The notes beneath the pieces were generated by a model. It was given only the letters and a program-made list of their open reading frames with translations, had not been told where the DNA came from and did not search any database. Below are positions 41,768-55,263 of a DNA stretch of 64,000 nt, one piece after another (within the stretch, counting starts at the first letter, position 1; every line of letters starts with the position of its first letter). The DNA comes from Rummeliibacillus pycnus (GTDB taxonomy: Bacteria > Bacillota > Bacilli > Bacillales_A > Planococcaceae), in contig NZ_KZ614145.1 in assembly GCF_002884495.1 (NCBI RefSeq), positions 2,680,423 through 2,744,422 of the forward strand. Reading direction: 5' to 3'. The position numbers and the translations under genes were made by a program.

Positions 41768-41815
41768 GTAACTATTTACAATAAAAAAGATTTTAGTTAC
41801 TATCTTAGTAGTTAC
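41768..41815 (+). promoter_or_regulatory. Permease promoter with TrmB-type operator repeats
   Basis: TTTACA (41775-41780), 17 bp, TACTAT (41798-41803). The heptamer TAGTTAC occurs at 41794-41800 and 41809-41815, and inverted as GTAACTA at 41768-41774. The repeats cover the -10 and flank the -35. Confidence 0.5.
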
Positions 41816-41835
41816 TATACAGGAAGGTTGATTTG

Positions 41836-42612
41836 ATGTCATTTGACGTAGATATTAATTTTTCACTTTTATTAATTCTTGTAATTTTTGGTTTTTTAGC
41901 TGCATTTATTGATTCTGTTGTCGGTGGTGGTGGATTAATTGGATTACCAGCCTTGTTATTTGTAGGTCTTTCACCTGCTGCAGCCGTTGCAACGAATAAA
42001 CTTGCAGGGACAATGGGGTCTCTAACGAGTACAATAACTTTTTACCGTTCTGGCAAGATGGATTTCAAATCTGTTGCAAAATTTTTCCCATTAGTTCTTA
42101 TTGGATCAGGTATCGGTGCATGGATTGTCCATTTGATGAATCCAGAGATATTAAAACCACTTATGCTGATTATGCTTGCTGGGGTTGCTGTGTATACCAT
42201 TTTCAAAAAAGATTGGGGTAGCGTTTCCACTTATAAAAGATTATCGCCAGCTAAACTTGCTTTATTTATAGTAGTCATTTTTGTCATTGGATTTTATGAT
42301 GGTTTCTTAGGACCCGGGACTGGGTCGTTTCTCATTTTCGCCTTTTTAATGGTAGGTTTTGATTTTCTTAGGGCAGCAGGTAATGCTCGATTTCTAAACT
42401 TCGGAAGTAATATTGCTGCATTACTAATGTTCATGTCTTTAGGACAAATACACTATGCATATGGAATACCAATGGGCATTGCACAAATTTTCGGTGCCAT
42501 TGTCGGTTCAAAATTTGCACTAAAACAAGGGACAGGTTATGTCCGAGTATTATTTATCATGGTGACATGCTCATTATTAGCAAAAAATATTTATGATTAT
42601 TTCTTTAAGTAA
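41836..42612 (+). CDS. TauE/SafE family anion permease
   Basis: A 258-residue membrane protein with about eight helices. Family marks are the duplicated AAFIDSVVGGGGLIGLPALL in the first half and GFYDGFLGPGTGSFLIFAFL in the second. ATNKLAGT is also typical. Members export or import sulfite, sulfonates or organic acids. The start is ATG 41836, with AGGAAGG upstream; the TTG at 41833 is less well placed. The substrate is unknown. Confidence 0.9.
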   Translation: MSFDVDINFSLLLILVIFGFLAAFIDSVVGGGGLIGLPALLFVGLSPAAAVATNKLAGTMGSLTSTITFYRSGKMDFKSVAKFFPLVLIGSGIGAWIVHLMNPEILKPLMLIMLAGVAVYTIFKKDWGSVSTYKRLSPAKLALFIVVIFVIGFYDGFLGPGTGSFLIFAFLMVGFDFLRAAGNARFLNFGSNIAALLMFMSLGQIHYAYGIPMGIAQIFGAIVGSKFALKQGTGYVRVLFIMVTCSLLAKNIYDYFFK

Positions 42613-42633
42613 GCTGTTAAATTATCTTCCTTA

Positions 42634-42668
42634 AAATAGGCCGTATATCTTTAACGGTCTATTTTTTT
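42634..42668 (+). terminator. Terminator after the TauE/SafE permease
   Basis: AAATAGGCCGT pairs with ACGGTCTATTT (one G-T pair), followed by TTTTT. Confidence 0.85.
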
Positions 42669-43014
42669 GCTTTAAAATATCATTGATTATTCAAAATCTG
42701 TAAACTAAATAGGAGGAATAATCTAAACAAAACCTTTTCTAAATGATACTATTCTAGTATTCGCTACAATTAAACAGAATTATCATATACGATACCTCAA
42801 AAGAGATCCATCAAAAATTCTATTAAAGTTGTTTTACAAATAATAGTTCGATCCTGTGTTAATTTGTGCAACGACTTACTTCAGAAAATTTTAAATCATA
42901 AGCGGCATGCTTATTTTAATATAAAGTGAAAAAGCTCGCTCATAATGAAACCAAAAGAATTTAGATATGGAAATGTAGTTAGATGAGGAAAATACGATTC
43001 AGGAGGATGCTTTA
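42669..43014. other. Leader region of the c-di-GMP gene pair
   Basis: No gene is seen. It contains a 17-bp dyad, ATAAGC-GGCAT-GCTTAT (42898-42914), that could be an operator. The AGGAGG at 43002 region serves the next gene. No clear -35/-10 pair was found. Confidence 0.4.
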
Positions 43015-44313
43015 ATGAAGGATTTTAGTCAAGCTATTTTGGATTCTCTTTTAGACAATATCGCAGTAATTAATAATAATGGGATTATCATTGCAGTAAA
43101 TAAATCTTGGATTGACTTTTCTAAAGAAAATAACGGCAATACTTCTAATGGATACATAGGGACTAATTATTTAAATGTTTGTCCGGAAGAGATAAAAGAG
43201 GGAATTAGATGTGTTTTAAACGGGGAAAAAACACAATTCACATTTGAATATCCTTGTCATACTGAACAAGAATTACGTTGGTTTCTGCTAAGGGTTACTC
43301 CTATTAGAACTGAAAATTGTATTAACTATGGGGCAGTAATTTCCCATGTTAATATTACTGAACGTAAACTGGCCGAACTGAAATTAGCTCATAAAGAAGA
43401 ACGATATAGGCTAATTACTGAAAATTCAACAGACTTTATTTCAATACATACACTAGACGGCGTTTTTACCTATGCTTCACCGATATGTAAACTACTATTA
43501 GGATATAATCCGTCCGAGTTAATCGGCCAATCTGCTAGTGACTTTTTTCATCCTGAAGATTTAGGGAAATTCAAGCAATTTCACAGTTTATCATTTAAGA
43601 AAAAGGAGATTCAAACCATTACTTACCGAATACGTTGTAAAAACAATCGTTATATCTGGTTTGAAACTAAATATCAATTTCTATCATCCTCAACTAAAAA
43701 TAATAAAGAGATTATTTGTATATCCCGTGATATTACTCAGCAACAACTAAAGATAAAGCAAATTTCAAAAGAGAAAAAATTATTACAAAAAGCAATATTT
43801 CTAGATGAACTAACAGGTGTCCACAATCGGAGGCTATTTAATAAATTATTGAATACGCAATTTAAAGAATACTATGAGTCTAATAATGACTTTTCTCTAT
43901 TAATGATTGATATTGATTATTTTAAACAATACAACGATACTTACGGACATTTAGAAGGTGATAAATGTCTCACTTTAGTAGCAACTACCTTAAAGGAACA
44001 TGTAAGAGAGAAGGATATTGTTTGTAGAGTTGGTGGAGAAGAATTTTGCGTTATTTTACCAAAAACCAATAAAAAAGACGCTATTACGTTAGCAAATACA
44101 CTTCGTCAAACAGTAGAACAGTTAAATATCTCCCATGTTTCCTCCACTATCAGTCCTTTTATTACAATCAGTATAGGAGTTGCAACAATTTCCAAAAACA
44201 AATTCACCAAGATTAGTGGAAAGGAATTATTTTCTCAGGCAGATCAAGCACTATATAAAGCTAAGAAAAGTGGAAAAAATAAAGTTATATTCTATGATTG
44301 TTTTTATGTTTAA
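43015..44313 (+). CDS. PAS-PAS-GGDEF diguanylate cyclase
   Basis: A 432-residue cytoplasmic enzyme predicted to make cyclic di-GMP from two GTP. It has two PAS sensor domains (residues about 5-115 and 125-245, the second ending in the PAC-like ICISRDITQQQ), then a GGDEF domain opening DELTGVHNRRLF. The active-site loop is GGEEF (residues 340-344). The product-inhibition site is intact: R-E-K-D stands exactly five residues before GGEEF. No membrane segment is seen, so the signal is intracellular. It is followed 24 bp later by a phosphodiesterase gene. Confidence 0.93.
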   Translation: MKDFSQAILDSLLDNIAVINNNGIIIAVNKSWIDFSKENNGNTSNGYIGTNYLNVCPEEIKEGIRCVLNGEKTQFTFEYPCHTEQELRWFLLRVTPIRTENCINYGAVISHVNITERKLAELKLAHKEERYRLITENSTDFISIHTLDGVFTYASPICKLLLGYNPSELIGQSASDFFHPEDLGKFKQFHSLSFKKKEIQTITYRIRCKNNRYIWFETKYQFLSSSTKNNKEIICISRDITQQQLKIKQISKEKKLLQKAIFLDELTGVHNRRLFNKLLNTQFKEYYESNNDFSLLMIDIDYFKQYNDTYGHLEGDKCLTLVATTLKEHVREKDIVCRVGGEEFCVILPKTNKKDAITLANTLRQTVEQLNISHVSSTISPFITISIGVATISKNKFTKISGKELFSQADQALYKAKKSGKNKVIFYDCFYV

Positions 44314-44337
44314 ATTAAAACTAATGGGGGGATAAAG

Positions 44338-45321
44338 ATGACATGTAAGAATTGCTTAATCTTGGAGTTACAGTTTGAAATTCTATTAAGTGGGCACAAA
44401 AACATTTCAATGACGGACACAATATTTAACCACTTTACTAGAAGAAATTTAATAATAAAAATTAAAGACAATCATCTATTTATCAATGAATCCGGCGTAA
44501 GAGAATTTTTGGATTTCTGTAAAGATTATATGGATGAAGAAAATGTGTTTTTCCGCTTAGAGAATGCGGAGTGGAGACCGATTGACGATATTCAAAACAT
44601 AATCGATATGCAATGGATTGATGAAGTCATTAGAAAGAAATCTGTTATTAGTTATTCTCAACCAATTGTAGATATAAATGAAGAAATTTACGCATATGAA
44701 GTATTATCTAGATTTACAAGAGAAGATGGATCTCTTATTTATCCAAATGAGGTTTTTACTGCTGCAAGAAACCGTGGTCGCTTATATGCATTAGATCGAA
44801 TATGTAGGATGTCAGCAGTTAAATATTCAGCGAGCTTAAAGAAAAAAACATTTATTAATTTTATTCCGACATCTATTTACTCACCTGAGTATTGCTTAAA
44901 ATCAACGGTCCAACTCACAAACCAATTAGGAATTGACCCTACCCAATTTGTATTTGAAGTAGTAGAATCCGACAAAGTTGATGATATAGATCATTTAAAA
45001 AGAATTTTAAATTACTATAATGAAAAGGGATTCCAGTATGCTTTAGATGATGTCGGGGAAGGATATAGCACATTAGACATGCTTACCGATTTAAAGCCTC
45101 ATTATATGAAATTAGACATTAAGTATGTACAAAATGTGAGTATGGATCGTAAAAAACAAGAAATTTCTAAGTCTTTTTTAAAAAAAGCATTAGAATTAGG
45201 AGCTATCCCACTTGCTGAGGGGATTGAAAGTAGAGAAGATTTTGATTGGTTAAAGCAAAATGGCTATCAGCTTTTTCAGGGGTACTTATTTGGGAAACCT
45301 AGTATAATTCCTCAGTTATAA
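44338..45321 (+). CDS. EAL-domain cyclic di-GMP phosphodiesterase
   Basis: A 327-residue EAL protein. The N-terminus carries CKNC (residues 3-6), which might bind metal or form a disulfide, and about 90 residues of unknown fold. The EAL domain starts near residue 100. The signature reads EVL instead of EAL (E121). The Asn in INFIPTSI, Glu in FEVVESD, the Asp pair in LDDVGEGYS, Lys in LDIKYV and Glu in LAEGIES, all metal or catalytic residues, are present, so activity is likely. It is co-transcribed with the diguanylate cyclase, giving a paired synthesis and breakdown module. Confidence 0.9.
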   Translation: MTCKNCLILELQFEILLSGHKNISMTDTIFNHFTRRNLIIKIKDNHLFINESGVREFLDFCKDYMDEENVFFRLENAEWRPIDDIQNIIDMQWIDEVIRKKSVISYSQPIVDINEEIYAYEVLSRFTREDGSLIYPNEVFTAARNRGRLYALDRICRMSAVKYSASLKKKTFINFIPTSIYSPEYCLKSTVQLTNQLGIDPTQFVFEVVESDKVDDIDHLKRILNYYNEKGFQYALDDVGEGYSTLDMLTDLKPHYMKLDIKYVQNVSMDRKKQEISKSFLKKALELGAIPLAEGIESREDFDWLKQNGYQLFQGYLFGKPSIIPQL

Positions 45322-45332
45322 AAGTATTAAGA

Positions 45333-45375
45333 ATATCATGGGTGAAAATCTGAAATATTCATCCATGATATTTTT
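45333..45375 (+). terminator. Terminator after the EAL gene
   Basis: ATATCATGGGTGAA pairs with TTCATCCATGATAT over 14 bp (one G-T), followed by TTTTT. Confidence 0.88.
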
Positions 45376-45432
45376 GATAGGAAAAATTATTATTTATTAA
45401 TCCCTTTTTTAGTGATCATTAAGAAACTCTAA

Positions 45433-46106
45433 TCACTTCATTAAATACTCACTAAGCATCTGTATATCTTGAACAATATGCATAGCTTCTTCCATTTTCA
45501 ATTCTTCTTGGCTACCATAACCGTAACATACGCCAATGCTCGAAATCCCCTCTTTTTTTGCACCTATCATGTCATATTTGCGATCACCAATCATAACTAC
45601 TTTTTCTTTAGGTGGGAAGGATAACTGTTTTAATGCTTCTTGAATGACTTCATTTTTAGCTGAACGTGTACCATCTAAATTACTCCCCACTACTACATCA
45701 AAATACTGTTTTAAGTTGAAGTGGTTTAATATTTCTTCAGCAAAAATAGTCGGCTTTGATGTAGCCAAAGCTAATTTGGCACCTTTCTTCTTCAATTCAG
45801 AGAGTAATGCTTCTATTCCAGAGTAGACTTTATTTTCATACAAACCAACTTGCTGAAATCTTTCACGATAATACTCAATTGCTTTTTCTGCTTTGTCATG
45901 ATCAAAACCACAAACTTCACAAAATGATTCCATTAATGGTGGTCCTATAAATATTCTAAAGTTTGTTCATCTAAACTTGTTGCATTTAGTTTCTCTAATG
46001 CATAAGCTATACTTCTTGTAATACCCTCTTTTGGATCTGTTAATGTACCATCCAAATCAAATAATATGTACTCAAAGCGAATATCTAATCCCTCCGTTAA
46101 AATCAT
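45433..46106 (-). pseudogene. HAD-family phosphatase (phosphoglycolate phosphatase-like), frameshifted
   Basis: Two frames together make one HAD hydrolase. The upstream part (ATG 46106) reads YILFDLDGTLTDPKEGITRS, with the nucleophile DxD, up to SLDEQTLEYL and a stop near 45946. The downstream part reads IFIGPPLMESFCEVCGFD and continues through LALATSKP (motif II region), KNEVIQEAL and VMIGDRKYDMIGAKKEG (motif III/IV) to the end. The switch occurs near 45945-45961 and equals one missing base. All catalytic motifs survive, so the lesion may be recent or a sequencing error; I see no slippery site for programmed frameshifting. An internal start at 45933 would lack the catalytic Asp. Confidence 0.8.
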
Positions 46107-46202
46107 ACTGTATGTCTTTCCTTTTAATTGTACATAAAATACTAAATACAGTGAACCAGTTTAAGGGCGAATAGACAGAAGTGCATCCAAGCAAATAAAA
46201 AA

Positions 46203-46233
46203 CTGTAGATACTTTTGAAAAAGCGTACTACAG
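46203..46233 (-). terminator. Terminator of the PAP2-DedA operon
   Basis: The minus strand has CTGTAGTAC...GTATCTACAG (one bulged base), followed by TTTTTTATTT. Confidence 0.82.
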
Positions 46234-46248
46234 CTAAAAGGCATTCTA

Positions 46249-46854
46249 TTATTTACGTCTACTTCTAATATAGCGAATAACAAATAGCAAAAAGAGGATA
46301 CCCAAAATGACAACAACAACATTAGAGTATGTATCCATATAGCCAGCTATAGTACCCCATGAGGAACCTACAGTAGCTCCCACATTAACTAAAATACTAT
46401 TCCAGATTAATGAACCAATTGTTGTAAATAATAAGAATACCCCAAAGTTCATGTGTGCCATGCCAGCCGGTATAGAAATTAAACTTCTAACTAATGGAAC
46501 AAGCCTTCCTATTAATACTGCCCAAACTCCGAACTTATGGAACCAAGCATCTGCTTTACGAATATCTTTCCGTGTTAATCGTAAAATATGGCCCCACTTA
46601 TCCACAATTTTTTCAAGTCTATGGACATCAAGTAGTAATCCTATACCATAAAGAACAATCGCCCCAACTACTGAACCAATCGTAGAAAAAATAATAACGC
46701 CTACTATCGTTGCGTCTGAAGTAGTAGTAAGGAATCCGCTAAATGTCAAAATCACTTCAGATGGAATAGGTGGAAAAATATTTTCTAAAGCAATTAAGAG
46801 GAGAATGCCAATATATCCATAAGAATTCATCATTTCAATAATCCAATTTTCCAA
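46249..46854 (-). CDS. DedA-family membrane protein
   Basis: A 201-residue membrane protein of the DedA/SNARE-associated family. The pattern is ENIFPPIPSEVILTFSGFL near the N-terminus, the amphipathic KADAWFHKFG, and GRLVPLVRSLISIPAGMAHM with the conserved arginines. DedA proteins, including B. subtilis UptA, return undecaprenyl phosphate to the inner leaflet. The start is TTG 46854, with GAGGGGG upstream. It is 40 bp downstream of a PAP2 phosphatase that could supply its substrate. Confidence 0.92.
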   Translation of the reverse strand: MENWIIEMMNSYGYIGILLLIALENIFPPIPSEVILTFSGFLTTTSDATIVGVIIFSTIGSVVGAIVLYGIGLLLDVHRLEKIVDKWGHILRLTRKDIRKADAWFHKFGVWAVLIGRLVPLVRSLISIPAGMAHMNFGVFLLFTTIGSLIWNSILVNVGATVGSSWGTIAGYMDTYSNVVVVILGILFLLFVIRYIRSRRK

Positions 46855-46894
46855 ATTAGTCCCCCTCTTAATTTAAATTCTAAATTCATCTACA

Positions 46895-47551
46895 CTAAGA
46901 ACGATAACTTCTTTCATATTGTTTTTCTTTATATCTTTGGAAAAACCAAATAGCAATTGTTAGCCATAAAGCACTTGCAAAATATCCTCCAACTATATCA
47001 CTTGGATAATGTACTCCAAGGTAAATTCGGCTAATACCAATTATAAAAATGAATAGAATGCTTACTAAAATCAAAATAGTACGCCCCAATTGATCAGGTA
47101 TATGTCTCCACAATAAAAATGCAACAATTCCATAAAAGGCAAACGCGCTCATTGCATGCCCACTAGGAAAACTATAACCTCCTGCTTCAATTAATCGATG
47201 GAAGTCTGGACGTGCTCGATGGAAAAAGTGCTTTAACATCTCATTAAATATGATTGTCCCTACAACTACTGTTCCAAATAACAGAAATTCTGCTCTATGC
47301 TTTAACACTATATATAAATAATACGATATGACAATAAATAGAACCATTACCGAAGGAAAAGAGCCCAAATATGTAAAAAACCTCATTATCAAAGTGAGGA
47401 ATGGTGATTCAAGACCTTGTACAAAGGTAATAACTCTTTGGTCAAATTGTATAATTTTATGATTGCTTATAAGAATGGCTATATAGCTAAACCCTATAAT
47501 CGAGATAAATGCTACTAAGAAAGCACTCCACAAATAGCCCTTTAATTTCAT
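46895..47551 (-). CDS. PAP2-family lipid phosphatase, probable undecaprenyl pyrophosphate phosphatase
   Basis: A 218-residue protein with about six membrane segments. The three phosphatase motifs are complete: KHFFHRARP (K-x6-RP), YSFPSGHAMSAF (PSGH) and SRIYLGVHYPSDIVGG (SR-x5-H-x3-D). They face the outside of the membrane in this family. Members related to BcrC and YwoA dephosphorylate undecaprenyl pyrophosphate; others act on phosphatidylglycerophosphate. Pairing with DedA supports lipid carrier recycling. ATG 47551 follows AAAGGATTATTTAT. Confidence 0.88.
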   Translation of the reverse strand: MKLKGYLWSAFLVAFISIIGFSYIAILISNHKIIQFDQRVITFVQGLESPFLTLIMRFFTYLGSFPSVMVLFIVISYYLYIVLKHRAEFLLFGTVVVGTIIFNEMLKHFFHRARPDFHRLIEAGGYSFPSGHAMSAFAFYGIVAFLLWRHIPDQLGRTILILVSILFIFIIGISRIYLGVHYPSDIVGGYFASALWLTIAIWFFQRYKEKQYERSYRS

Positions 47552-47716
47552 ATAAATAATCCTTTCTTTTATTATTTTTAGGAAATTGCCCTTTTAGCAC
47601 ATCGGAGGTTTAGTGTTCAAAAATAAGTAGAAGTACTTTACTTCTACATTCTTTTCTACTTTTTACATTCTAAAATGAATTTATACTTTAAATTGATAGT
47701 AGACAATCTAAACAAA

Positions 47717-47755
47717 ATAAAAAAAACGAGAAGAAAACTGTATGTTTTCTTCTCG
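47717..47755 (-). terminator. Terminator of rRNA operon 2
   Basis: CGAGAAGAAAAC (47727-47738) pairs with GTTTTCTTCTCG (47744-47755). On the minus strand a long T-run follows. It lies only 13 bp past 5S; no tRNA genes follow this operon. Confidence 0.93.
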
Positions 47756-47767
47756 CCTATGTATTTT

Positions 47768-47883
47768 GCCTAGCAACGTCCTACTCTCGCAGGGGGACAG
47801 CCCCCAACTACCATCGGCGCTAAAGAGCTTAACTTCTGTGTTCGGCATGGGAACAGGTGTGACCTCTTTGCCATCATTACTAG
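47768..47883 (-). rRNA. 5S ribosomal RNA, operon 2
   Basis: Same 116-nt sequence as the first copy. The 23S-5S spacer is 123 bp here against 60 bp in operon 1 and is unrelated over most of its length. Confidence 0.96.
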
Positions 47884-48006
47884 ACCTTCGATTTACAATC
47901 TACTTCGCATTACTTCGTACTGCTCGTATCTTGAAAATCTCATCTATAGAAAGATTTGTTCTCTCAAAACTGGATAAACGTTATTGAAGTTCTTAAATCA
48001 ACTTTT

Positions 48007-50933
<2,927 letters not shown>

Positions 50934-51238
50934 TTCAGTTTTCAATACACATCGCATTACGTCGTCAATTTCACTCGTTCAAATCCTCATGCACCAAAGT
51001 GCACTCCGGTTTTCACTCACTCATTTCCTAGTACTACTCGTGTCTTGAAACCTTTTACAACTTTCAAGTTATTAAGCCTAAAAAATTTAAAACTTAATAT
51101 AAAAAAATGTGTTACTTAAGAATTTCTTCAATGTCGTTTTATCCAGTTTTCAAAGAACAAGTTTTGAAAGCGATGAGCCTTCAAAACTGAACAGCAACCG
51201 TTAATCTTACAGACCCAAGGTCTGTATTCCGAAATATT

Positions 51239-52795
<1,557 letters not shown>

Positions 52796-52950
52796 GTAAA
52801 GTTTGAAAGCTCATTTGCTTTGCTAGCGTTATCTATTGATAACAATTTGTCCTTGTCACTAACAGAAGTTAGTGATCAAAGTTTATTGATTAACGTTTGC
52901 TTGTTCAGTTTTCAAGGTTCATATAAATTCGCTCATTAGCGAACTTTTAT

Positions 52951-53153
52951 ACTATATCAAATCTCCGATTGCTTGTCAACAACTTTTTTAACGAAGATTT
53001 AATTTAATTCGCTATTTTTTAACAGCTCATCAATTATATCGCGTTATATTTATTTTGTCAACAAATATTTATCTTTTTTAAAAGATTAATATTATTTTGA
53101 ATGCCGTGTTTTAGCGACTTGATTATATTATCATGTATTTATTTGAACGTCAA
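52951..53153 (-). promoter_or_regulatory. Three tandem rRNA promoters, operon 2
   Basis: P1: TTGACG (53153-53148), 17 bp, TAATAT. P2: TTGACA (53061-53056), 17 bp, TATAAT. P3: TTGACA (52979-52974), 17 bp, TATAGT. All have 17-bp spacers; operon 1 has only two. Confidence 0.87.
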
Positions 53154-53501
53154 CATTTTTCCCACCCTAAAATAATATTCTTTTCCGGTCTATAAGAGTT
53201 CCTATATATTTCTACTTTCTATAACTTTAACTAATCACCCCTCTCATTTAATCAGTATTTATGGAAGAATACATAATGCTACGAAAGGGTCGTCAGTTGT
53301 GCACTTTTTTATTAGCACAAAAAGGAAATTCCCATCTTAATAGAAAGAAATAAACTTATTTCATTATTAATAATAGAAAATTCCATTAAAGTAGATACAG
53401 AAAACAGACACTAGAAAAGAAAAACTACAGATACTCCCCTTAAGCAAGGATGTATCTGCAGTTTTTTTATCTATAAAATAATATGGTCAATATATAAAAA
53501 C
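53154..53501. other. Gap between rRNA operon 2 promoters and the butanediol dehydrogenase gene
   Basis: No gene is seen. The only clear feature is the terminator at 53422-53466. Confidence 0.5.
53422..53466 (-). terminator. Terminator of the butanediol dehydrogenase gene
   Basis: AACTACAGATAC pairs with GTATCTGCAGTT (one A-C mismatch). T-runs lie on both sides, so it may work in both directions. Confidence 0.75.
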
Positions 53502-54551
53502 TTATTTTTCTCCGCTTAGTTCAACAAGAATTTTCGCTTGGGATTTATCATTTGTTAATGCTTCAAAGCCTTTTTCTACGATATCATCTAGTACAATTTG
53601 CGATGTCACAATACCTTGTGGCTTTAATTGGCCAGTACCCATTAAGTCTACAGTTTGTTGGAATGAAGTTGGTGTGTAAGCAATAGTGGAAGTAATTTTA
53701 ACACCAGTGTTTGTTAAATGTAATGGATTCCATTCGATTGGGCGAGCAAAGATTGAAACAACAACCATTGTACCGCGTGCACGAGTAGAATCGATTGCTT
53801 GTTTGAATGTTGGAGCGACACCGGCAACTTCAAATGTAACATCTACCCCACCAGGCACAATTTCACGAACTGCTTCAGGGCCGTTTACTTTACCAGAGTT
53901 AATAATATGAGTAGCACCAAGTTCTTTTGCTTTTTCTAAACGAGTTTCTGATAGGTCAAGAACGATAATTTTACTTGCCCCTGCTGCTTTTGCTGCAATT
54001 GCTGTAAGTAATCCTATTGGGCCAGCTCCATATATTGCTACAGTATCACCAAAATGTAAGTCACCTTCTTTAACAGCTTGTACTGCTACGGCAGTAGGTT
54101 CTACTAGAGCACCATCTTGTAGTGTTAAAGTTTCTGGCAAGCGATATAAATTAGATTCTGGAGCATTTGCAAATGTTGTGAAGCCGCCATCACCATGTAA
54201 ACCGATAAAGCTGAAACCATCATAACAATCAATATCTTCTGGTTTATTGCCATGTGTTAGTGTTGGGTTAACAACTACACGATCCCCTACTTTATATTTT
54301 TTTACGTCTTTACCAACTTTCTCAACTACACCAGCGAATTCATGACCCATGATTATTGGGGCCATTTCGCCTGTTAATTCATCCTCTTTTTCTACCGGCA
54401 CAAATACAGGTCCTTCTTGATACTCATGTAAGTCACTACCACAAATACCTGCCCATGCAACACGAACAGTTACTTCATTGTCTTTTAAAGGCTTTAATTC
54501 TCTTTCTTCGACACGAATGTCCTTTTGTCCATACCATACTGCTGCTTTCAT
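53502..54551 (-). CDS. bdhA: (R,R)-2,3-butanediol dehydrogenase, zinc-dependent
   Basis: A 349-residue medium-chain alcohol dehydrogenase that interconverts acetoin and 2,3-butanediol with NAD. The zinc ligands are in AGICGSDLHEY, IMGHEFAGVV and LVEPTAVAVQAV. The NAD-binding motif is IYGAGPIGLLTA. The insert PTLTHGNKPEDIDCYDGFSF replaces the usual four-Cys structural zinc lobe in the way seen in B. subtilis BdhA. I start at ATG 54551, preceded by TTGGAGGG, rather than the TTG 54566 that is part of that site. It is a single gene. A palindrome at 54628 may regulate it. Confidence 0.9.
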   Translation of the reverse strand: MKAAVWYGQKDIRVEERELKPLKDNEVTVRVAWAGICGSDLHEYQEGPVFVPVEKEDELTGEMAPIIMGHEFAGVVEKVGKDVKKYKVGDRVVVNPTLTHGNKPEDIDCYDGFSFIGLHGDGGFTTFANAPESNLYRLPETLTLQDGALVEPTAVAVQAVKEGDLHFGDTVAIYGAGPIGLLTAIAAKAAGASKIIVLDLSETRLEKAKELGATHIINSGKVNGPEAVREIVPGGVDVTFEVAGVAPTFKQAIDSTRARGTMVVVSIFARPIEWNPLHLTNTGVKITSTIAYTPTSFQQTVDLMGTGQLKPQGIVTSQIVLDDIVEKGFEALTNDKSQAKILVELSGEK

Positions 54552-54566
54552 CGTTGAACCCTCCAA

Positions 54567-55263
54567 GAAAAATGATAATTTCTAACTTACTAAAAATTTT
54601 GAGGTAAATGAGCTCTTTTAAAAGTAGGTTTCCGGAAACATTTTTGAAAATTGTACTATATTATTCTACTTATTTTTTAGTACAGTTTTAGTATAGTTTA
54701 CTTTTTTATAAAATGCACTTTATTAATCCTGAATATTCAAATATCGGTAATTAGTCTGAATATAAATAGATTAGTACTATATATAATAATATTTTTTGAT
54801 GAAATCTAGATAATAAAATCAATAAAATACACAAAAAGTTATTCTAAAAAAATTACAATCAAATCGATTCCCATACGGATAAATTCACACAAACATTCTA
54901 TCGTAATTAGAAGAATTCTGTTATATAGTAAGAAGAAAAAAATTGAAATTGTTATACTAAATCCAATAAAACGATTTAGTGCGCATTTTTATTTAGAATA
55001 TCTTTGTTGTTCTGTCACACAAGTAAGTGAAAGGTACGAATTCTGCAGGCAAGAAAGAGCTATAAAATGGAGGTATGCACGTTGAACATAAATTGACCGC
55101 TAATAATAAAACGGATAAACTATCAACTGTGTCTATACACAAAGTTTATTAGAAAGCAAAGCACTTTTACTTCACATTATAAGTATTATTCTATTTCGAA
55201 AGCTCTATTGTAGCTAGATCAGCAAAAGTACAAAACATATATTAAACTTTAGGAGGTCAAATT
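54567..55263. other. Divergent intergenic region, AT-rich
   Basis: This 697-bp gap holds the bdhA leader, the palindrome at 54628-54639, and near 55068-55073 a GGAGGT that is followed by very short frames only (at most 25 codons with poor spacing). I see no RNA gene or convincing small protein. Confidence 0.5.
54628..54639. promoter_or_regulatory. Perfect 12-bp palindrome upstream of bdhA
   Basis: GTTTCCGGAAAC lies about 80 bp before the ATG. It is shaped like a catabolite-responsive element (central CG) but misses conserved A and T positions, so another regulator is possible. Confidence 0.4.

Noticed and set aside
37258..47716. Mobile element or genomic island between the rRNA operons
   Set aside because: No integrase, transposase, terminal repeats or tRNA-derived attachment site was seen. 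The genes look like ordinary host functions.
54626..54641. Catabolite-responsive element ahead of bdhA
   Set aside because: The dyad has the central CG but lacks the conserved A/T positions of the cre consensus, so I list it only as an unassigned palindrome.
55068..55152. GGAGGT followed by short frames of 4 and 25 codons
   Set aside because: The longer frame starts directly against the site, with no spacer, and the shorter is too small to judge.
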